Shown: in pieces, positions 34,074-44,318 of the stretch
Layout: the number at the start of each line of letters is the position of its first letter
Position numbering within the stretch: the stretch's first letter is position 1
Assembly: GCA_964628035.1 (NCBI GenBank)
Contig: CAZVPI010000011.1
Span: forward strand, 1 to 64,000
Direction: 5' to 3'
Length of the DNA stretch: 64,000 nt
Origin: UBA2199 sp964628035
GTDB taxonomy: Bacteria; Acidobacteriota; Aminicenantia; UBA2199
The notes under the pieces: generated by a model
Told to the model about the DNA's origin: nothing
Seen by the model: only the letters and a program-made list of their open reading frames with translations
Database searches by the model: none
Position numbers and translations under genes: made by a program

Positions 34074-35167
34074 ATCCGGCCGGCGAGCGCCGCGGCATCG
34101 TCATCCATCTTGACCGCGCCTTCGTCCGCCTGCTGCTCAAGGTCGCCCTGGCGTTGCTGGCGCTGCTGACGCTGGGCTGGATCCTGGCCCACAGCGACAT
34201 GGTGTTGACGCCGCTGATCCTGTCGCTGATCCTGTCGCTGCTGCTCAACCCGCTGGTGGTTTCCCTGGAGAGCCGCGGTTTCGGCCGCGCCGCCGCGGCC
34301 CTGCTGGTCCTGGGCGCCCTGGTCCTGGTGCTGGCAACGGCGCTGACCCTGCTGGCCCCGGTCATCGGCCGCGAGGTGCGCACCCTCAGCCAGCTGGCCC
34401 AGAACGAGACGCCGGACACGCTGCTGGAGAAGTTCAAGGTCCTGCTGCGCGAGAACCTGCCCTGGCTCAAGAACCCCACCTTCCTGGCCCAGGTCCTGAA
34501 ACTGGCCGAGGACTTCCTCAACTCGCTCTTCCAGCGCAGCGTCAGGCTGCTGCCCAGCGTCGTGCCCCTGGTCATCGCCCTGGTCCTCATCCCCTTCATG
34601 ACCTTCTTCCTGCTCAAGGATGGCCGGCGGCTGAAAAAGTCTTTCGTAGCCCTTCTGCCCAACCGCTATTTCGAGATGGCCGTCAGCCTGCTGCACAAGA
34701 TCGACCGCCAGGTGGGCAACTATGTCCGCGGCCAGCTGCTGGTCTCGCTCTGCGTCGGCATCCTGGCCGCAACGGCGCTGGCCCTGCTGGGCGTCCCCTA
34801 CTTCCTGCTGATCGGCGTGCTGGCCGGTCTGGCCAACATCATCCCCTATTTCGGCCCCATCGCCGGCGCCGTCCCCGGCGTCATCCTCAACGTCATCGAC
34901 AAGGGGCGGCTCGGCGCCGCCCTGCCGGTCATCGCCGCCTTCCTGCTCATCCGCCTCATCGACGACACCCTGCTTTCGCCCAACATCCTGGGACACAGCC
35001 TGCATCTCCACCCGCTGCTGGTCATCCTGGCCATCTTCATCGGCGGCGAGATGTTCGGCGTCATGGGCCTGCTGCTCTGCATTCCGGCGACCGGCATCGT
35101 CAAGGTCGCCATCCAGGAGTTGGCCTGGAGCTTCCGCCATTACCGCGCCCTGCGCGGAGACGAGTGA
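34070..35167 (+). CDS. AI-2E family permease
   Basis: A 365-residue membrane protein with about eight hydrophobic segments. Family marks are the long amphipathic region between helices 3 and 4 and the C-terminal segments GLANIIPYFGPIAGAVPGV and HPLLVILAIFIGGEMFGVMG. Members were first linked to autoinducer-2 export; others work as Na+(Li+)/H+ antiporters. The cNMP-binding protein gene overlaps upstream by four bases and the CDF gene downstream by four bases, so all three are coupled. An ion-transport role therefore seems more likely than quorum sensing; this is inference. Confidence 0.88.
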   Translation: MNPAGERRGIVIHLDRAFVRLLLKVALALLALLTLGWILAHSDMVLTPLILSLILSLLLNPLVVSLESRGFGRAAAALLVLGALVLVLATALTLLAPVIGREVRTLSQLAQNETPDTLLEKFKVLLRENLPWLKNPTFLAQVLKLAEDFLNSLFQRSVRLLPSVVPLVIALVLIPFMTFFLLKDGRRLKKSFVALLPNRYFEMAVSLLHKIDRQVGNYVRGQLLVSLCVGILAATALALLGVPYFLLIGVLAGLANIIPYFGPIAGAVPGVILNVIDKGRLGAALPVIAAFLLIRLIDDTLLSPNILGHSLHLHPLLVILAIFIGGEMFGVMGLLLCIPATGIVKVAIQELAWSFRHYRALRGDE

Positions 35168-36123
35168 GCCGCGGGCACGCGCGGCCCCAGGCGGTCGCCG
35201 GCAACGGGAACATCCGGTCCATGAACCAAGACGTTGTCAAAAGCCGCTCCGCGCTCAAGCGTTATGCCTGGCTCTCCATCGCCGCCGCCGTGGCCACCAT
35301 CGGCCTGAAGCTCTCCGCCTGGCTGTTCACCGGCTCGGTCGGCCTGCTCTCCGACGCCCTGGAGTCGATCGTGAATCTTCTGGGCGGCATCGTCGCCCTG
35401 GCCATGCTCGAGGTCGCCTCCCGGCCCGCCGACGAGGCCCATGCCTTCGGCCACAGCAAGGCCGAGTACTTTTCCAGCGGCATCGAGGGGACGCTGATCC
35501 TCGTCGCCGCCCTCACCATCGCCATCGCCGCCGTGCGCCGCCTGCTGCATCCCCAGCCCCTGGAACAGCTCGGCACCGGCCTGGCGATCTCGATCCTCGC
35601 CTCGCTGGTCAACCTGGCGGCGGCGCGGATCATCCTGGCAGCCGGCAAGCGCCAGGACTCGATCACCCTGCGGGCCAACGCCCAGCACCTGCTGACCGAC
35701 GTCTGGACCTCCGCCGGCGTCCTCGCCGGCGTGGGGCTGGTGGCGGCCAGTGACTGGCACTGGCTCGACCCGCTGTTGGCCCTGGCCGTGGCGGCCAACA
35801 TCGTCCGCACCGGCGCGCGCATCGTGCGGGCCTCGGTGCAGGGGCTGATGGACTCCTCGCTGCCGCCCGGCGAACGGCTGGCGATCGAGCGCATGCTCGA
35901 GCCGCACCGGCGGGACGGCGTGCAGTTCCACGCCCTGCTCACCCGCCGCGCGGGAGCGGAGCGCTTCGTCTCCCTGCACGTCCTGGTCCCAGGCCGCTGG
36001 ACCGTCCACCGCGGCCACCGGCTGGTCGAGCGCATCGAGAGCGACATCCGCTCCGCTCTGGGGAACGCCCACATCACCACCCATCTCGAATCCCGGGAAG
36101 ACCCAGCTGCCTGGGACGGCTGA
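35164..36123 (+). CDS. Cation diffusion facilitator transporter (FieF-like)
   Basis: A 319-residue CDF protein with six membrane helices and a C-terminal cytoplasmic domain. The metal motifs are GLLSDALESIVN (helix 2, DxxxS variant) and NAQHLLTDVWTSAG (helix 5, HxxxD). The DxxxD/HxxxD set is common in FieF/MntE exporters for iron, zinc or manganese; here the second Asp of helix 2 is Ser or Glu. GTG at 35164 overlaps the previous stop and has GGAG upstream; ATG at 35221 is the alternative. It is the second CDF gene of the window and is unlike the one in the arsenic operon. Confidence 0.9.
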   Translation: MSRGHARPQAVAGNGNIRSMNQDVVKSRSALKRYAWLSIAAAVATIGLKLSAWLFTGSVGLLSDALESIVNLLGGIVALAMLEVASRPADEAHAFGHSKAEYFSSGIEGTLILVAALTIAIAAVRRLLHPQPLEQLGTGLAISILASLVNLAAARIILAAGKRQDSITLRANAQHLLTDVWTSAGVLAGVGLVAASDWHWLDPLLALAVAANIVRTGARIVRASVQGLMDSSLPPGERLAIERMLEPHRRDGVQFHALLTRRAGAERFVSLHVLVPGRWTVHRGHRLVERIESDIRSALGNAHITTHLESREDPAAWDG

Positions 36124-36135
36124 AACGGGAACGGT

Positions 36136-37254
36136 TCAGACCGGCCCCGGGCGGTCAAGGAAACGGTCCAGGTCGGCCAGTCCCGCCGCGAAGTCGGCGC
36201 GGCCGAAACCGACGCGGAAATGGCCCGCGCCGCCCCCGAACAGGCGACCCGGCGCCAGCAGCACGCCGGTTGCCGCCAGCAGGCGGGCGCAGAACCCGTC
36301 GGCGTCGCCTGAGCTCAGCGCCGGGAAGGCGACCGGCCCGGCCCGCGGCCCCACCCAGGAGAACCGCCCGGCATGCCGCGCCAGGAAACGGTCGAGAAGC
36401 TCGAGGTTGGCGGCGACGGTCCCCAGGCAGCGTCCCAGGATCGCTTCGCGCTGACGCAGCGCCACGCCGGCCAAAAACTCGCTGGGCGCGGCGGCGCAGA
36501 TGGTCGTATAGTCCTTGAGGGCGGCCAGCGAGTCCAGCAGCGTTCGGTCGCGGCAGGCGACCCAGCCCAGGCGCAGCCCGGCCAGGCCGAACGATTTGGA
36601 CATCACCCCCAGGGATACGCCCTTTTCGTAGATTTCGCAGGCGGCGGGCAGCCGCCCGGCAGGATCGTATTCCAGGAAACGATAGACCTCATCGCAAAAG
36701 AGGACCAGGCCGCGGGCTCGGACGAAGTCCACAATGGCGCCGAAACGCTCCCTTTCCGGAAGGTATCCCGTCGGGTTATGGGGAAAATTGACGACCACGG
36801 CGCGGGTGGCGGGGCCGGCCAGGGCGGCGAGATCGCCGGGATCGAGCGCCCAGCCCCGCTCGGCGACGGCCGGCCAGCGAGTGACGCGGCAGCCTGCGGC
36901 CCTGGCCACGGAGGCCAGGGACTGGTAGCAGGGAGAGTGGACGACAACGCCGTCGCCGGCGGCCAGGACAGCGTTCATGAAGACGAAGATGGCCTCCTCG
37001 GCCCCGGAGAAGACCAAAACGTCGTCGGCGCCGATCCCTTCATACAGGGAAGCGATCGCGCCGCGCAGCCCGGGGTCGCCGGCCGTTTCGGTATAGCCCA
37101 GCCGCAGCCGGGCGAAAGCCTCCGCCGCCCCGGGCTCCAAGGCCAGTAAATCCCCGACCGCCAGCGGCTCGCAGTCGGAGGCGCACAGCAGGCGGCGGGC
37201 GCGGAACTCGTGCTCGGCGAAAAACCGCTCCAGCGCGAAGGGCTCGATCTCCAT
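36136..37254 (-). CDS. Class I/II aminotransferase
   Basis: A 372-residue pyridoxal-phosphate enzyme. Motifs: GYTETAGDPGLRGAIASLY, the NFPHNPTGYLP cofactor loop, LFCDEVYRFLEY with the Asp that pairs with the pyridine nitrogen, and SKSFGLAGLRLGW with the Schiff-base Lys. The fold-type I arrangement resembles aspartate/aromatic aminotransferases and capreomycidine synthase-like proteins. The amino donor is not clear. The start at 37254 is chosen from the family N-terminus (MEIEPFALERFF). It converges with the CDF gene and is transcribed alone. Confidence 0.88.
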   Translation of the reverse strand: MEIEPFALERFFAEHEFRARRLLCASDCEPLAVGDLLALEPGAAEAFARLRLGYTETAGDPGLRGAIASLYEGIGADDVLVFSGAEEAIFVFMNAVLAAGDGVVVHSPCYQSLASVARAAGCRVTRWPAVAERGWALDPGDLAALAGPATRAVVVNFPHNPTGYLPERERFGAIVDFVRARGLVLFCDEVYRFLEYDPAGRLPAACEIYEKGVSLGVMSKSFGLAGLRLGWVACRDRTLLDSLAALKDYTTICAAAPSEFLAGVALRQREAILGRCLGTVAANLELLDRFLARHAGRFSWVGPRAGPVAFPALSSGDADGFCARLLAATGVLLAPGRLFGGGAGHFRVGFGRADFAAGLADLDRFLDRPGPV

Positions 37255-37389
37255 GGCCGTCAGTTTAGGTTGCCGAGGCACCCCTGTCAAGAAGAGAGCT
37301 TCCCTTGCCAAGAGAGTGTGGGCGTCCGTGATTGTGCCAGGAACAGCAAGGAAATCCTTATGGAACCAAGCAATCCGTTTTATATGATC

Positions 37390-38172
37390 TTAAAATCGTT
37401 TTGCCATCGGGTGCTTTTCGCTGACACCAACGCTGACTCTATCACTTTCTGCCGTCCCTTCCGAGGGCAGGGCGGAGGCGACGATGCGCCGCACGCGCTC
37501 GGCCAGGTCGGCCTTGGACGCGGCGACCTCGTCGGCGGTGAGGGGCCGGTGCACGCTCAGGCGGACCCGGCCCGGCGCGATGCGGTTGCGGTTGCCTTCG
37601 AACAGGCGCCAGGAGCCGTCGATGGTCAGGGGGATGATCGCCGCCCCCGAGCGCGTGGCCAGCTTGAAGCTTCCCTCCTTGAAGGGCCGCAGCTCCGCCG
37701 ACTTGCTGCGCGTCCCCTCGGGAAAGATCACCAGCGAGAGGCCGGAGCGCAGCGCCTCGACGCCACTGCGGATGGCCCGCGCCGACTGGCGCAGGTCGCC
37801 GCGGTCAAGCACGATGCAGCCGAGCAGCCGCATCCAGGCCGAGACGATGGGCAGGCGGAAGTTCTCCTTCTTGGAGACGAACCCCTTCAGGCCGGGCAGG
37901 AAGCCGATCAGCAGCGGGATGTCGAAGGCCCCCTGGTGGTTGCTGACGAATAGCGCGCCGCCCCGCGGCGGCAGGTTCTCCAGCCCGCGCACCTCGACCC
38001 GGGCGCCGGCGGCGGCGATCATGCGCCGCGCCCAGGCCCGCGTGATCCATTCCAGGAGGCCGGACCGCGCCCGCTTCAGGCGCAGCAGCCCGAGCAGGAG
38101 CACGGCGGCGAGAACCGGGAGCGAGGCCAGCTGGAAAAGCCAGAAATGGGCGAACCACAGGGCCGTGCGCAT
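37390..38172 (-). CDS. plsC: 1-acyl-sn-glycerol-3-phosphate acyltransferase
   Basis: A 260-residue membrane-bound acyltransferase. A membrane helix (residues about 8-28) is followed by the HX4D catalytic motif in SNHQGAFDIP, the substrate-binding FPEGTRSKS and the later IPLTIDGSW. It adds the second acyl chain to lysophosphatidic acid in phospholipid synthesis. ATG at 38172 is chosen because the longer frame has no membrane-protein features. The C-terminal 25 residues are charged and variable. It is divergent from the EF-G gene. gpsA, for the same pathway, is at the right end of the window. Confidence 0.92.
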   Translation of the reverse strand: MRTALWFAHFWLFQLASLPVLAAVLLLGLLRLKRARSGLLEWITRAWARRMIAAAGARVEVRGLENLPPRGGALFVSNHQGAFDIPLLIGFLPGLKGFVSKKENFRLPIVSAWMRLLGCIVLDRGDLRQSARAIRSGVEALRSGLSLVIFPEGTRSKSAELRPFKEGSFKLATRSGAAIIPLTIDGSWRLFEGNRNRIAPGRVRLSVHRPLTADEVAASKADLAERVRRIVASALPSEGTAESDRVSVGVSEKHPMAKRF

Positions 38173-38222
38173 GATGCGGCCATCATAAGCGAACGGTTGC
38201 CGCGATGCAACCCCGCCGCCCC

Positions 38223-38251
38223 TTGGCAGACGGGCCGGCTTGGTGTATAAT
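38223..38251 (+). promoter_or_regulatory. Promoter of EF-G gene
   Basis: TTGGCA (38223-38228), 17-bp spacer, TATAAT (38246-38251), almost perfect. Confidence 0.8.
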
Positions 38252-38257
38252 AACAAC

Positions 38258-38426
38258 TGCGAGTCAGGCAATCCGCTTCCTGAGAACGGGCAAGGTCAAC
38301 CGATATATCCCCCGATCCAGAATCATTGAGCAGGCGCGTTTTCGGCGCCATGGCGCCCGGCTCTGTCCGGCCTTGCCGGGCGGAGGAAACGGAGCGGGCC
38401 AAGCCGACGCAAAGGAGTGATTTCCC
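38258..38426 (+). other. Long structured leader of EF-G mRNA
   Basis: About 169 nt separate the predicted start of transcription from the EF-G ATG. It contains the perfect palindrome GGCGCCATGGCGCC (38344-38357) and the hairpin CCGGC-CTT-GCCGG (38367-38379) just before the ribosome site AAGGAG. No T-run follows, so it is not an obvious attenuator. Regulation of translation is possible. Confidence 0.4.
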
Positions 38427-40511
38427 ATGGAACAGTCCGTCATGCACAAGATCCGCAACCTGGGCATCGTGGCCCACATCGACGCCGGCAAGACCACGAC
38501 CAGCGAGCGCATCCTGTTCTTCACGGGGCTCATCCACCGCACCGGCGAGGTCCACGACGGCCAGGCGGTCATGGACTTCATGAAGCAGGAGCAGGAGCGC
38601 GGCATCACCATCTCCTCGGCGGCCATCACCACCGCCTGGAAGGGCCACCAGATCAACCTGATCGACACCCCGGGCCACATCGATTTCACCGTCGAGGTCG
38701 AGCGCTCGCTGCGCGTGCTCGACGGCATCGCCATGGTCTTCTGCGCCGTGGGCGGCGTCGAGCCGCAGAGCGAAACGGTCTGGCACCAGGCCGACCGCTA
38801 CAAGGTGCCGCGCATCGCCTTCGTCAACAAGATGGACCGCCAGGGGGCCGACCTGTTCCAGGCCGTGCAGATGATGAACGACATGCTGGGCGCCAACGCC
38901 CTGGCCTACCAGCTGCCCATCGGCAGCGAGGAAAACTTTCAAGGCGTCGTCGACCTGGTGACGATGCAGGCGGTCACCTACGAAGGGATGGAGATGAAGA
39001 CCGGCCCGGTGCCGGATGCGCTGCTCGAGCCGGCGCGGGCCCTGCGCGCCGCGCTGATCGAGCGCCTGGCCGACTTCGACCTCGAGCTGATGGACAAGTT
39101 CCTGAACGAGGGCGAGGCCACCGTCGAGGACATCAAGCGCGCCACGCGCCACGCCGTCCTCACCCTGGGCCTCACCCCGGTGTTCTGCGGCAGCTCCTTC
39201 AAGAACAAGGGCGTGCGTCTGCTTCTCGACGCCGTCGTCGACTACCTGCCCTCGCCCATCGACCGCGGCCTGATCGTCGGCCACGACCTGAACGACCGCG
39301 GGAAGGCCGTCTCGCGCCACCCTGCCGTCAAGGAGCCCTTCGCCGCCCTGGCCTTCAAGATCGTCAACGATCCCTACGTCGGCCAGCAGACCTTCATCCG
39401 CGTCTACTCGGGCGAGCTCCTGGCCGGCAGCTATGTCTACAACCCGGTCAAGGACAAGCGCGAGCGCGTCGGCCGCATCCTGCGCATCCACGCCGACCGC
39501 CGCGAGGAGGTCGCGGCCGTCCGCGCCGGCGACATCGCCGCCCTGATCGGCACCAAGTTCACCACCACCGGCGACACCCTGTGCAGCGAGAAGGAGCCGC
39601 TGCTGCTGGAGACCATCCACTATCCCGAGACGGTCATCGACCTGAAGGTCGAGCCACCGTCGGCCAAGGAGCGCGACAGGCTCTCGGCGGCGCTGCACAA
39701 GCTCTCGCTGGAGGACCCTTCCTTCAAGGTGCGCTTCGACGACGAGACCGAGGAGACGGTGATATCGGGCATGGGCGAGCTGCACCTGGACATCATCGTC
39801 GACCGCCTGCGCACCGAGCACAAGGTCGAGGTCAGGGTCGGCCAGCCCGCCGTCGCCTTCCGCGAGGCCATCACCCAGGGGGCGGAGAGCAACTACAAAT
39901 TCAAGAAGCAGACCGGCGGCAAGGGGCAGTACGCCCACATCGAGATGCGCCTGGAGCCCAACCCCGGCCAGGGGCTGGAGTTTCTCAACCTGGTCAAGGG
40001 CGGCAACATCCCCAAGGAGTTCATCCCCGCCATCGAGAAGGGCTTCCGCGCCTCCATGGAAAAGGGGCCTTTCGCCGGCTTTCCCATGGTCGATGTCCGT
40101 TTCGTCCTCATCGACGGCTCCTTCCACGCCGTCGACTCCTCGGAACAGGCCTTCAAAACCTGCTCGCAGCTGGCCATCAAGGAGGCGGTGGCCAAGGCGG
40201 CGCCGCACATCCTGGAGCCGATCATGAAGATCGAGGTCAACACCCCCGACGAGTACATGGGCGAGATCATCGGCGACATCAACCGCCGCCGCGGCCGCAT
40301 CGACAGCATGCGCCGCTACCGCAAGGGCTCGCAGAAGATCAACGGCGCCATCCCGCTGATGGAGATGTTCGGCTACGCCACGGTGCTGCGCTCCATGTCC
40401 AGCGGCCGCGCCAGCCACTCCATCGAGTTCCTGCACTACGCCCCGCTGCCCAAGGGGATCGAGGAGAAACTGCTCGCCGACCTGCGCGAGAAGAAGGCCG
40501 GGAAGAAATAG
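38427..40511 (+). CDS. fusA: Elongation factor G (stand-alone paralogue)
   Basis: A 694-residue translational GTPase. The G1 motif is AHIDAGKT, G2 is RGITISSAA, G3 is DTPGHIDF and G4 is NKMD. Domains II-V follow, with the domain IV loop and GDINRRRGRI near the end. It moves tRNA and mRNA through the ribosome after peptide-bond formation. No rpsL, rpsG or tuf gene is nearby, so this is not the str-operon copy. It could be a second EF-G, for example for ribosome recycling, but sequence alone does not prove it. AAGGAG lies nine bases before the ATG. Confidence 0.93.
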   Translation: MEQSVMHKIRNLGIVAHIDAGKTTTSERILFFTGLIHRTGEVHDGQAVMDFMKQEQERGITISSAAITTAWKGHQINLIDTPGHIDFTVEVERSLRVLDGIAMVFCAVGGVEPQSETVWHQADRYKVPRIAFVNKMDRQGADLFQAVQMMNDMLGANALAYQLPIGSEENFQGVVDLVTMQAVTYEGMEMKTGPVPDALLEPARALRAALIERLADFDLELMDKFLNEGEATVEDIKRATRHAVLTLGLTPVFCGSSFKNKGVRLLLDAVVDYLPSPIDRGLIVGHDLNDRGKAVSRHPAVKEPFAALAFKIVNDPYVGQQTFIRVYSGELLAGSYVYNPVKDKRERVGRILRIHADRREEVAAVRAGDIAALIGTKFTTTGDTLCSEKEPLLLETIHYPETVIDLKVEPPSAKERDRLSAALHKLSLEDPSFKVRFDDETEETVISGMGELHLDIIVDRLRTEHKVEVRVGQPAVAFREAITQGAESNYKFKKQTGGKGQYAHIEMRLEPNPGQGLEFLNLVKGGNIPKEFIPAIEKGFRASMEKGPFAGFPMVDVRFVLIDGSFHAVDSSEQAFKTCSQLAIKEAVAKAAPHILEPIMKIEVNTPDEYMGEIIGDINRRRGRIDSMRRYRKGSQKINGAIPLMEMFGYATVLRSMSSGRASHSIEFLHYAPLPKGIEEKLLADLREKKAGKK

Positions 40512-40529
40512 CGCAGGCGGGCGCCCGTC

Positions 40530-41351
40530 TCAGACCAGCCGGCCGAGGCCGTCGTCGGAGGTGAAGGCCCCCAGGCGGCGGAACTTTTCGTAGCGCCGCT
40601 CCAGCAGCGTCTCCTCGTCCAGCGCCAGGAGTTCCTCCAGGGCGGCGGCGATGGCCCTGCGCATGTGGACCATCGTCTCATGCGGCCGCTCGTGCGCGCC
40701 CTCCCCGGGTTCGGCGATGATGCCGTCGATGACCCCCAGCTGGCGCAGGTCGGCGGCGCGCAGACGCAGGGCCGCCGCCGCGTCGGCGGCCTTGCCGGCA
40801 TCCTTCCACAGGATGGAGGCGCAGCCTTCCGGCGAGATCACCGAGTAGATGGCGTTGGCCAGCATGAGGACGCGGTCGGCGACGCCGATGCCCAGGGCGC
40901 CCCCCGAGCCGCCCTCGCCCGTGACCAGCGCCACGATGGGGACGCGCAGCCCCGACATCTCGTACAGGTTGGCGGCGATGGCCTCGGCCTGGCCGCGCTC
41001 CTCGGCGCCGATGCCCGGGTAGGCGCCGGGGGTGTCGATCAGGGTGATCACCGGCCGGCCGAAGCGCTCGGCCTGCTGCATCAGGCGCAGCGCCTTGCGG
41101 TACCCCTCCGGGTGGGCCATGCCGAAGTGGCGGCGGATGTTCTCCTTGACGCTGCGCCCCTTCTGGTGCCCCAGGATGGTCACCGGCACGGAGTCGAAGA
41201 AACCGATGCCGCCGATGATGGCCGCGTCGTCGGCGAAGCGGCGGTCGCCGTGGAGTTCCACGAAGTCGCGCACCAGAAAATCAATGTAGTCGCGGCTGGT
41301 CGGCCGCTTGGGATGGCGGGCCAGCCGTACCACGTCCATGGCGGTTTTCAT
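40530..41351 (-). CDS. accA: Acetyl-CoA carboxylase carboxyltransferase subunit alpha
   Basis: A 273-residue crotonase-fold subunit that, with AccD, moves the carboxyl group from carboxybiotin to acetyl-CoA to make malonyl-CoA. RPTSRDYIDFL, GGIGFFDSVPVTILGHQKGR, LIDTPGAYPGIGAEERGQ and VTGEGGSGGALGIGVADRV are family signatures. It lacks the roughly 40-residue helical N-terminus of the usual 320-residue AccA. GAGGAGG lies eight bases before ATG 41351; GTG 41360 is less likely. It is the last gene of the acc operon. Confidence 0.95.
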   Translation of the reverse strand: MKTAMDVVRLARHPKRPTSRDYIDFLVRDFVELHGDRRFADDAAIIGGIGFFDSVPVTILGHQKGRSVKENIRRHFGMAHPEGYRKALRLMQQAERFGRPVITLIDTPGAYPGIGAEERGQAEAIAANLYEMSGLRVPIVALVTGEGGSGGALGIGVADRVLMLANAIYSVISPEGCASILWKDAGKAADAAAALRLRAADLRQLGVIDGIIAEPGEGAHERPHETMVHMRRAIAAALEELLALDEETLLERRYEKFRRLGAFTSDDGLGRLV

Positions 41352-41364
41352 GGCGCGCACCTCC

Positions 41365-42170
41365 TCAGGGCTCGCCCCGGCGGCGGCCGGGATAGGGCCG
41401 GGTGCGGTGGATCTTCAGCAGCGTGGCCAGCGTGCCGCGCAGGTTGCGGCGGGGGACGACGAGGTCCAGCATCCCCTTCTCCAGCAGGAACTCGGCCGTC
41501 TGGAACCCGGGGGGCAGCTTCTGGCCGATGGTCTGCTGGATGACGCGCGGCCCGGCGAAGCCAATCAAGGCCCCGGTCTCGGCGATGCTGACGTCGCCGA
41601 GCATGGCGAACGAGGCGGTGACGCCGCCGGTGGTGGGATCGGTCAGGACGTTGATCAGCGCCTGGCGGTTGGCGTGCAGGCGGCGCACGGCGGCCGCCGT
41701 CTTGGCCATCTGCATCAGCGACAGGATGCCCTCCTGCATGCGCGCGCCGCCCGAGGAGATGACCATCACCACCGGCAGGCGGCGGCCGGCGGCGAACTCC
41801 AGCAGCCGGGCGATCTTTTCGCCCACCACCGAGCCCATCGACGCCATGATGAACCCCGGATCCATGAGCGCCAGCGCCGTGGCCTCGCCGCCGATGGCGG
41901 CCGTTCCCGTAACCACCGCCTCCCAGCCGCTGGCGCGCTTTTTCGCCGCGGCGAGCTTCTCGCGGTAGCGGGGGAACTCCAGCGGATCCTGGCTCCTGAG
42001 GTCGGCGAACAGGGAGCGGAAGCTTCCCCGGTCGCACAGCAGGCGGATCCAGTGGGGCGGATCCAGGCGGGCGTGGTGGCCGCAGCGCGAACAGACGTAA
42101 TGGGCACTGCGGTAGAACGAGATGAAATGGGTGGTCTGGCATTGCGGGCACTGGATGAACAGCCGGTTCA

Positions 42171-42174
<4 letters not shown>
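41365..42174 (-). CDS. accD: Acetyl-CoA carboxylase carboxyltransferase subunit beta
   Basis: A 269-residue subunit with the N-terminal zinc ribbon (Cys9, Cys12, Cys28, Cys31) and the crotonase fold after it. VVTGTAAIGGEATALALMD, FIMASMGSVVGEKIARLLE and SSGGARMQEGILSLMQM are typical. It pairs with AccA. Its start overlaps the accC stop by four bases and accA follows after 13 bp. Having accD in one operon with accB, accC and accA lets all subunits be made in step. Confidence 0.95.
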
Positions 42175-43532
<1,358 letters not shown>

Positions 43533-43537
43533 GGGCA

Positions 43538-44023
43538 CTACCCCTGCTCCTCGATGCGGAACAGGACCTGTCCGAACTCCACCGTGGCCCCGTTGCGGAC
43601 GCAGACCTCGCGCACGATGCCGCGCACCGGGCTCTCGATCTCGTTCATGATCTTCATGGCCTCGACGATGCACAGTTTGTCGTTGACCTCGACGCGGTCG
43701 CCTTCCTCGACGAAGGGGTCGGCGTCGGGCGCCGGCGCGCGGTAGAAGGTCCCCACCAGCGGCGTCTTCACCTCGTGCAGCCCCGGCGCCGGGGCGGCCT
43801 CCTCCCGGGCGGGAGCCTCGGGCGCCGGCGCGGTGGGCGCAGCGGCCGCCGGCTGCGTCCCGGGGCCGTCGATCCCCAACAGAGGCTGGTGGGGGAACTC
43901 GGCCGGGCGCGCCTCCTTCTTCAGCGTGACCTGGAACTTGCCGTCGCGTACCGTCAGTTCGCTCAGCTCATACTTCCTCAGCCATTCCAGCAGCGTTTCG
44001 ATCTCCATGCCCTTGCCTTTCAT
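43538..44023 (-). CDS. accB: Biotin carboxyl carrier protein of acetyl-CoA carboxylase
   Basis: A 161-residue protein with a short helical N-terminus (IETLLEWLRKYELSELTV), a Pro/Ala-rich linker (residues about 52-85) and the C-terminal biotinyl domain with EAMKIMNEI, where Lys124 receives biotin. AGGAG lies five bases before ATG 44023. It is the first gene of the acc operon; its 270-bp upstream region carries remnants of a broken gene but no promoter I could recognise. Confidence 0.95.
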   Translation of the reverse strand: MKGKGMEIETLLEWLRKYELSELTVRDGKFQVTLKKEARPAEFPHQPLLGIDGPGTQPAAAAPTAPAPEAPAREEAAPAPGLHEVKTPLVGTFYRAPAPDADPFVEEGDRVEVNDKLCIVEAMKIMNEIESPVRGIVREVCVRNGATVEFGQVLFRIEEQG

Positions 44024-44171
44024 CGCATCTCCTGGGTCGGCCGCGACCTGGACCGTCGATCCGGCGGTGGCCTCGGCCAAACGGCTATCTGATTTGTTAA
44101 ACTGAAACGAAATGGGCGCCCTGGATTATACACCCATCCGCAGAAAAAAAACCGCCTCCGGCTCTTGCGCC

Positions 44172-44314
44172 TCAGGATCGCGGCCGCAACGGAATCTCCA
44201 TGCCGGGGACGAAGGTCAGCCGGACCAGGCGGGCGATCAGCGCAGGAAGACGTTGCTGCGGCCGGCCAGCAGGCGGATGACCCGCGTGCCGCGCGCCGTC
44301 CGCCAGGACTTCAT
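44172..44314 (-). pseudogene. Remnant of metallo-beta-lactamase-fold gene
   Basis: Four bases after the methyltransferase stop a short frame begins MKSWRTARGTRVIRLLAGRS followed by NVFLR and a stop at 44237. The start resembles the N-terminus of small metallo-beta-lactamase-fold hydrolases (first strand pair, LLAGRSNVFL). The text then continues in another frame (LIARLVRLTFVPGMEIPLRP, stop at 44172), which looks like a C-terminal end. The middle, with the HxHxDH metal site, is absent. This is best read as a gene collapsed by a large internal deletion with frameshift. Confidence 0.45.
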
Positions 44315-44318
44315 CCCT

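Noticed and set aside
38076..40436. A 786-codon minus-strand frame opposite EF-G
   Set aside because: Same reason: composition is His/Asp/Val/Gly-rich with no domain, and EF-G is complete on the other strand.
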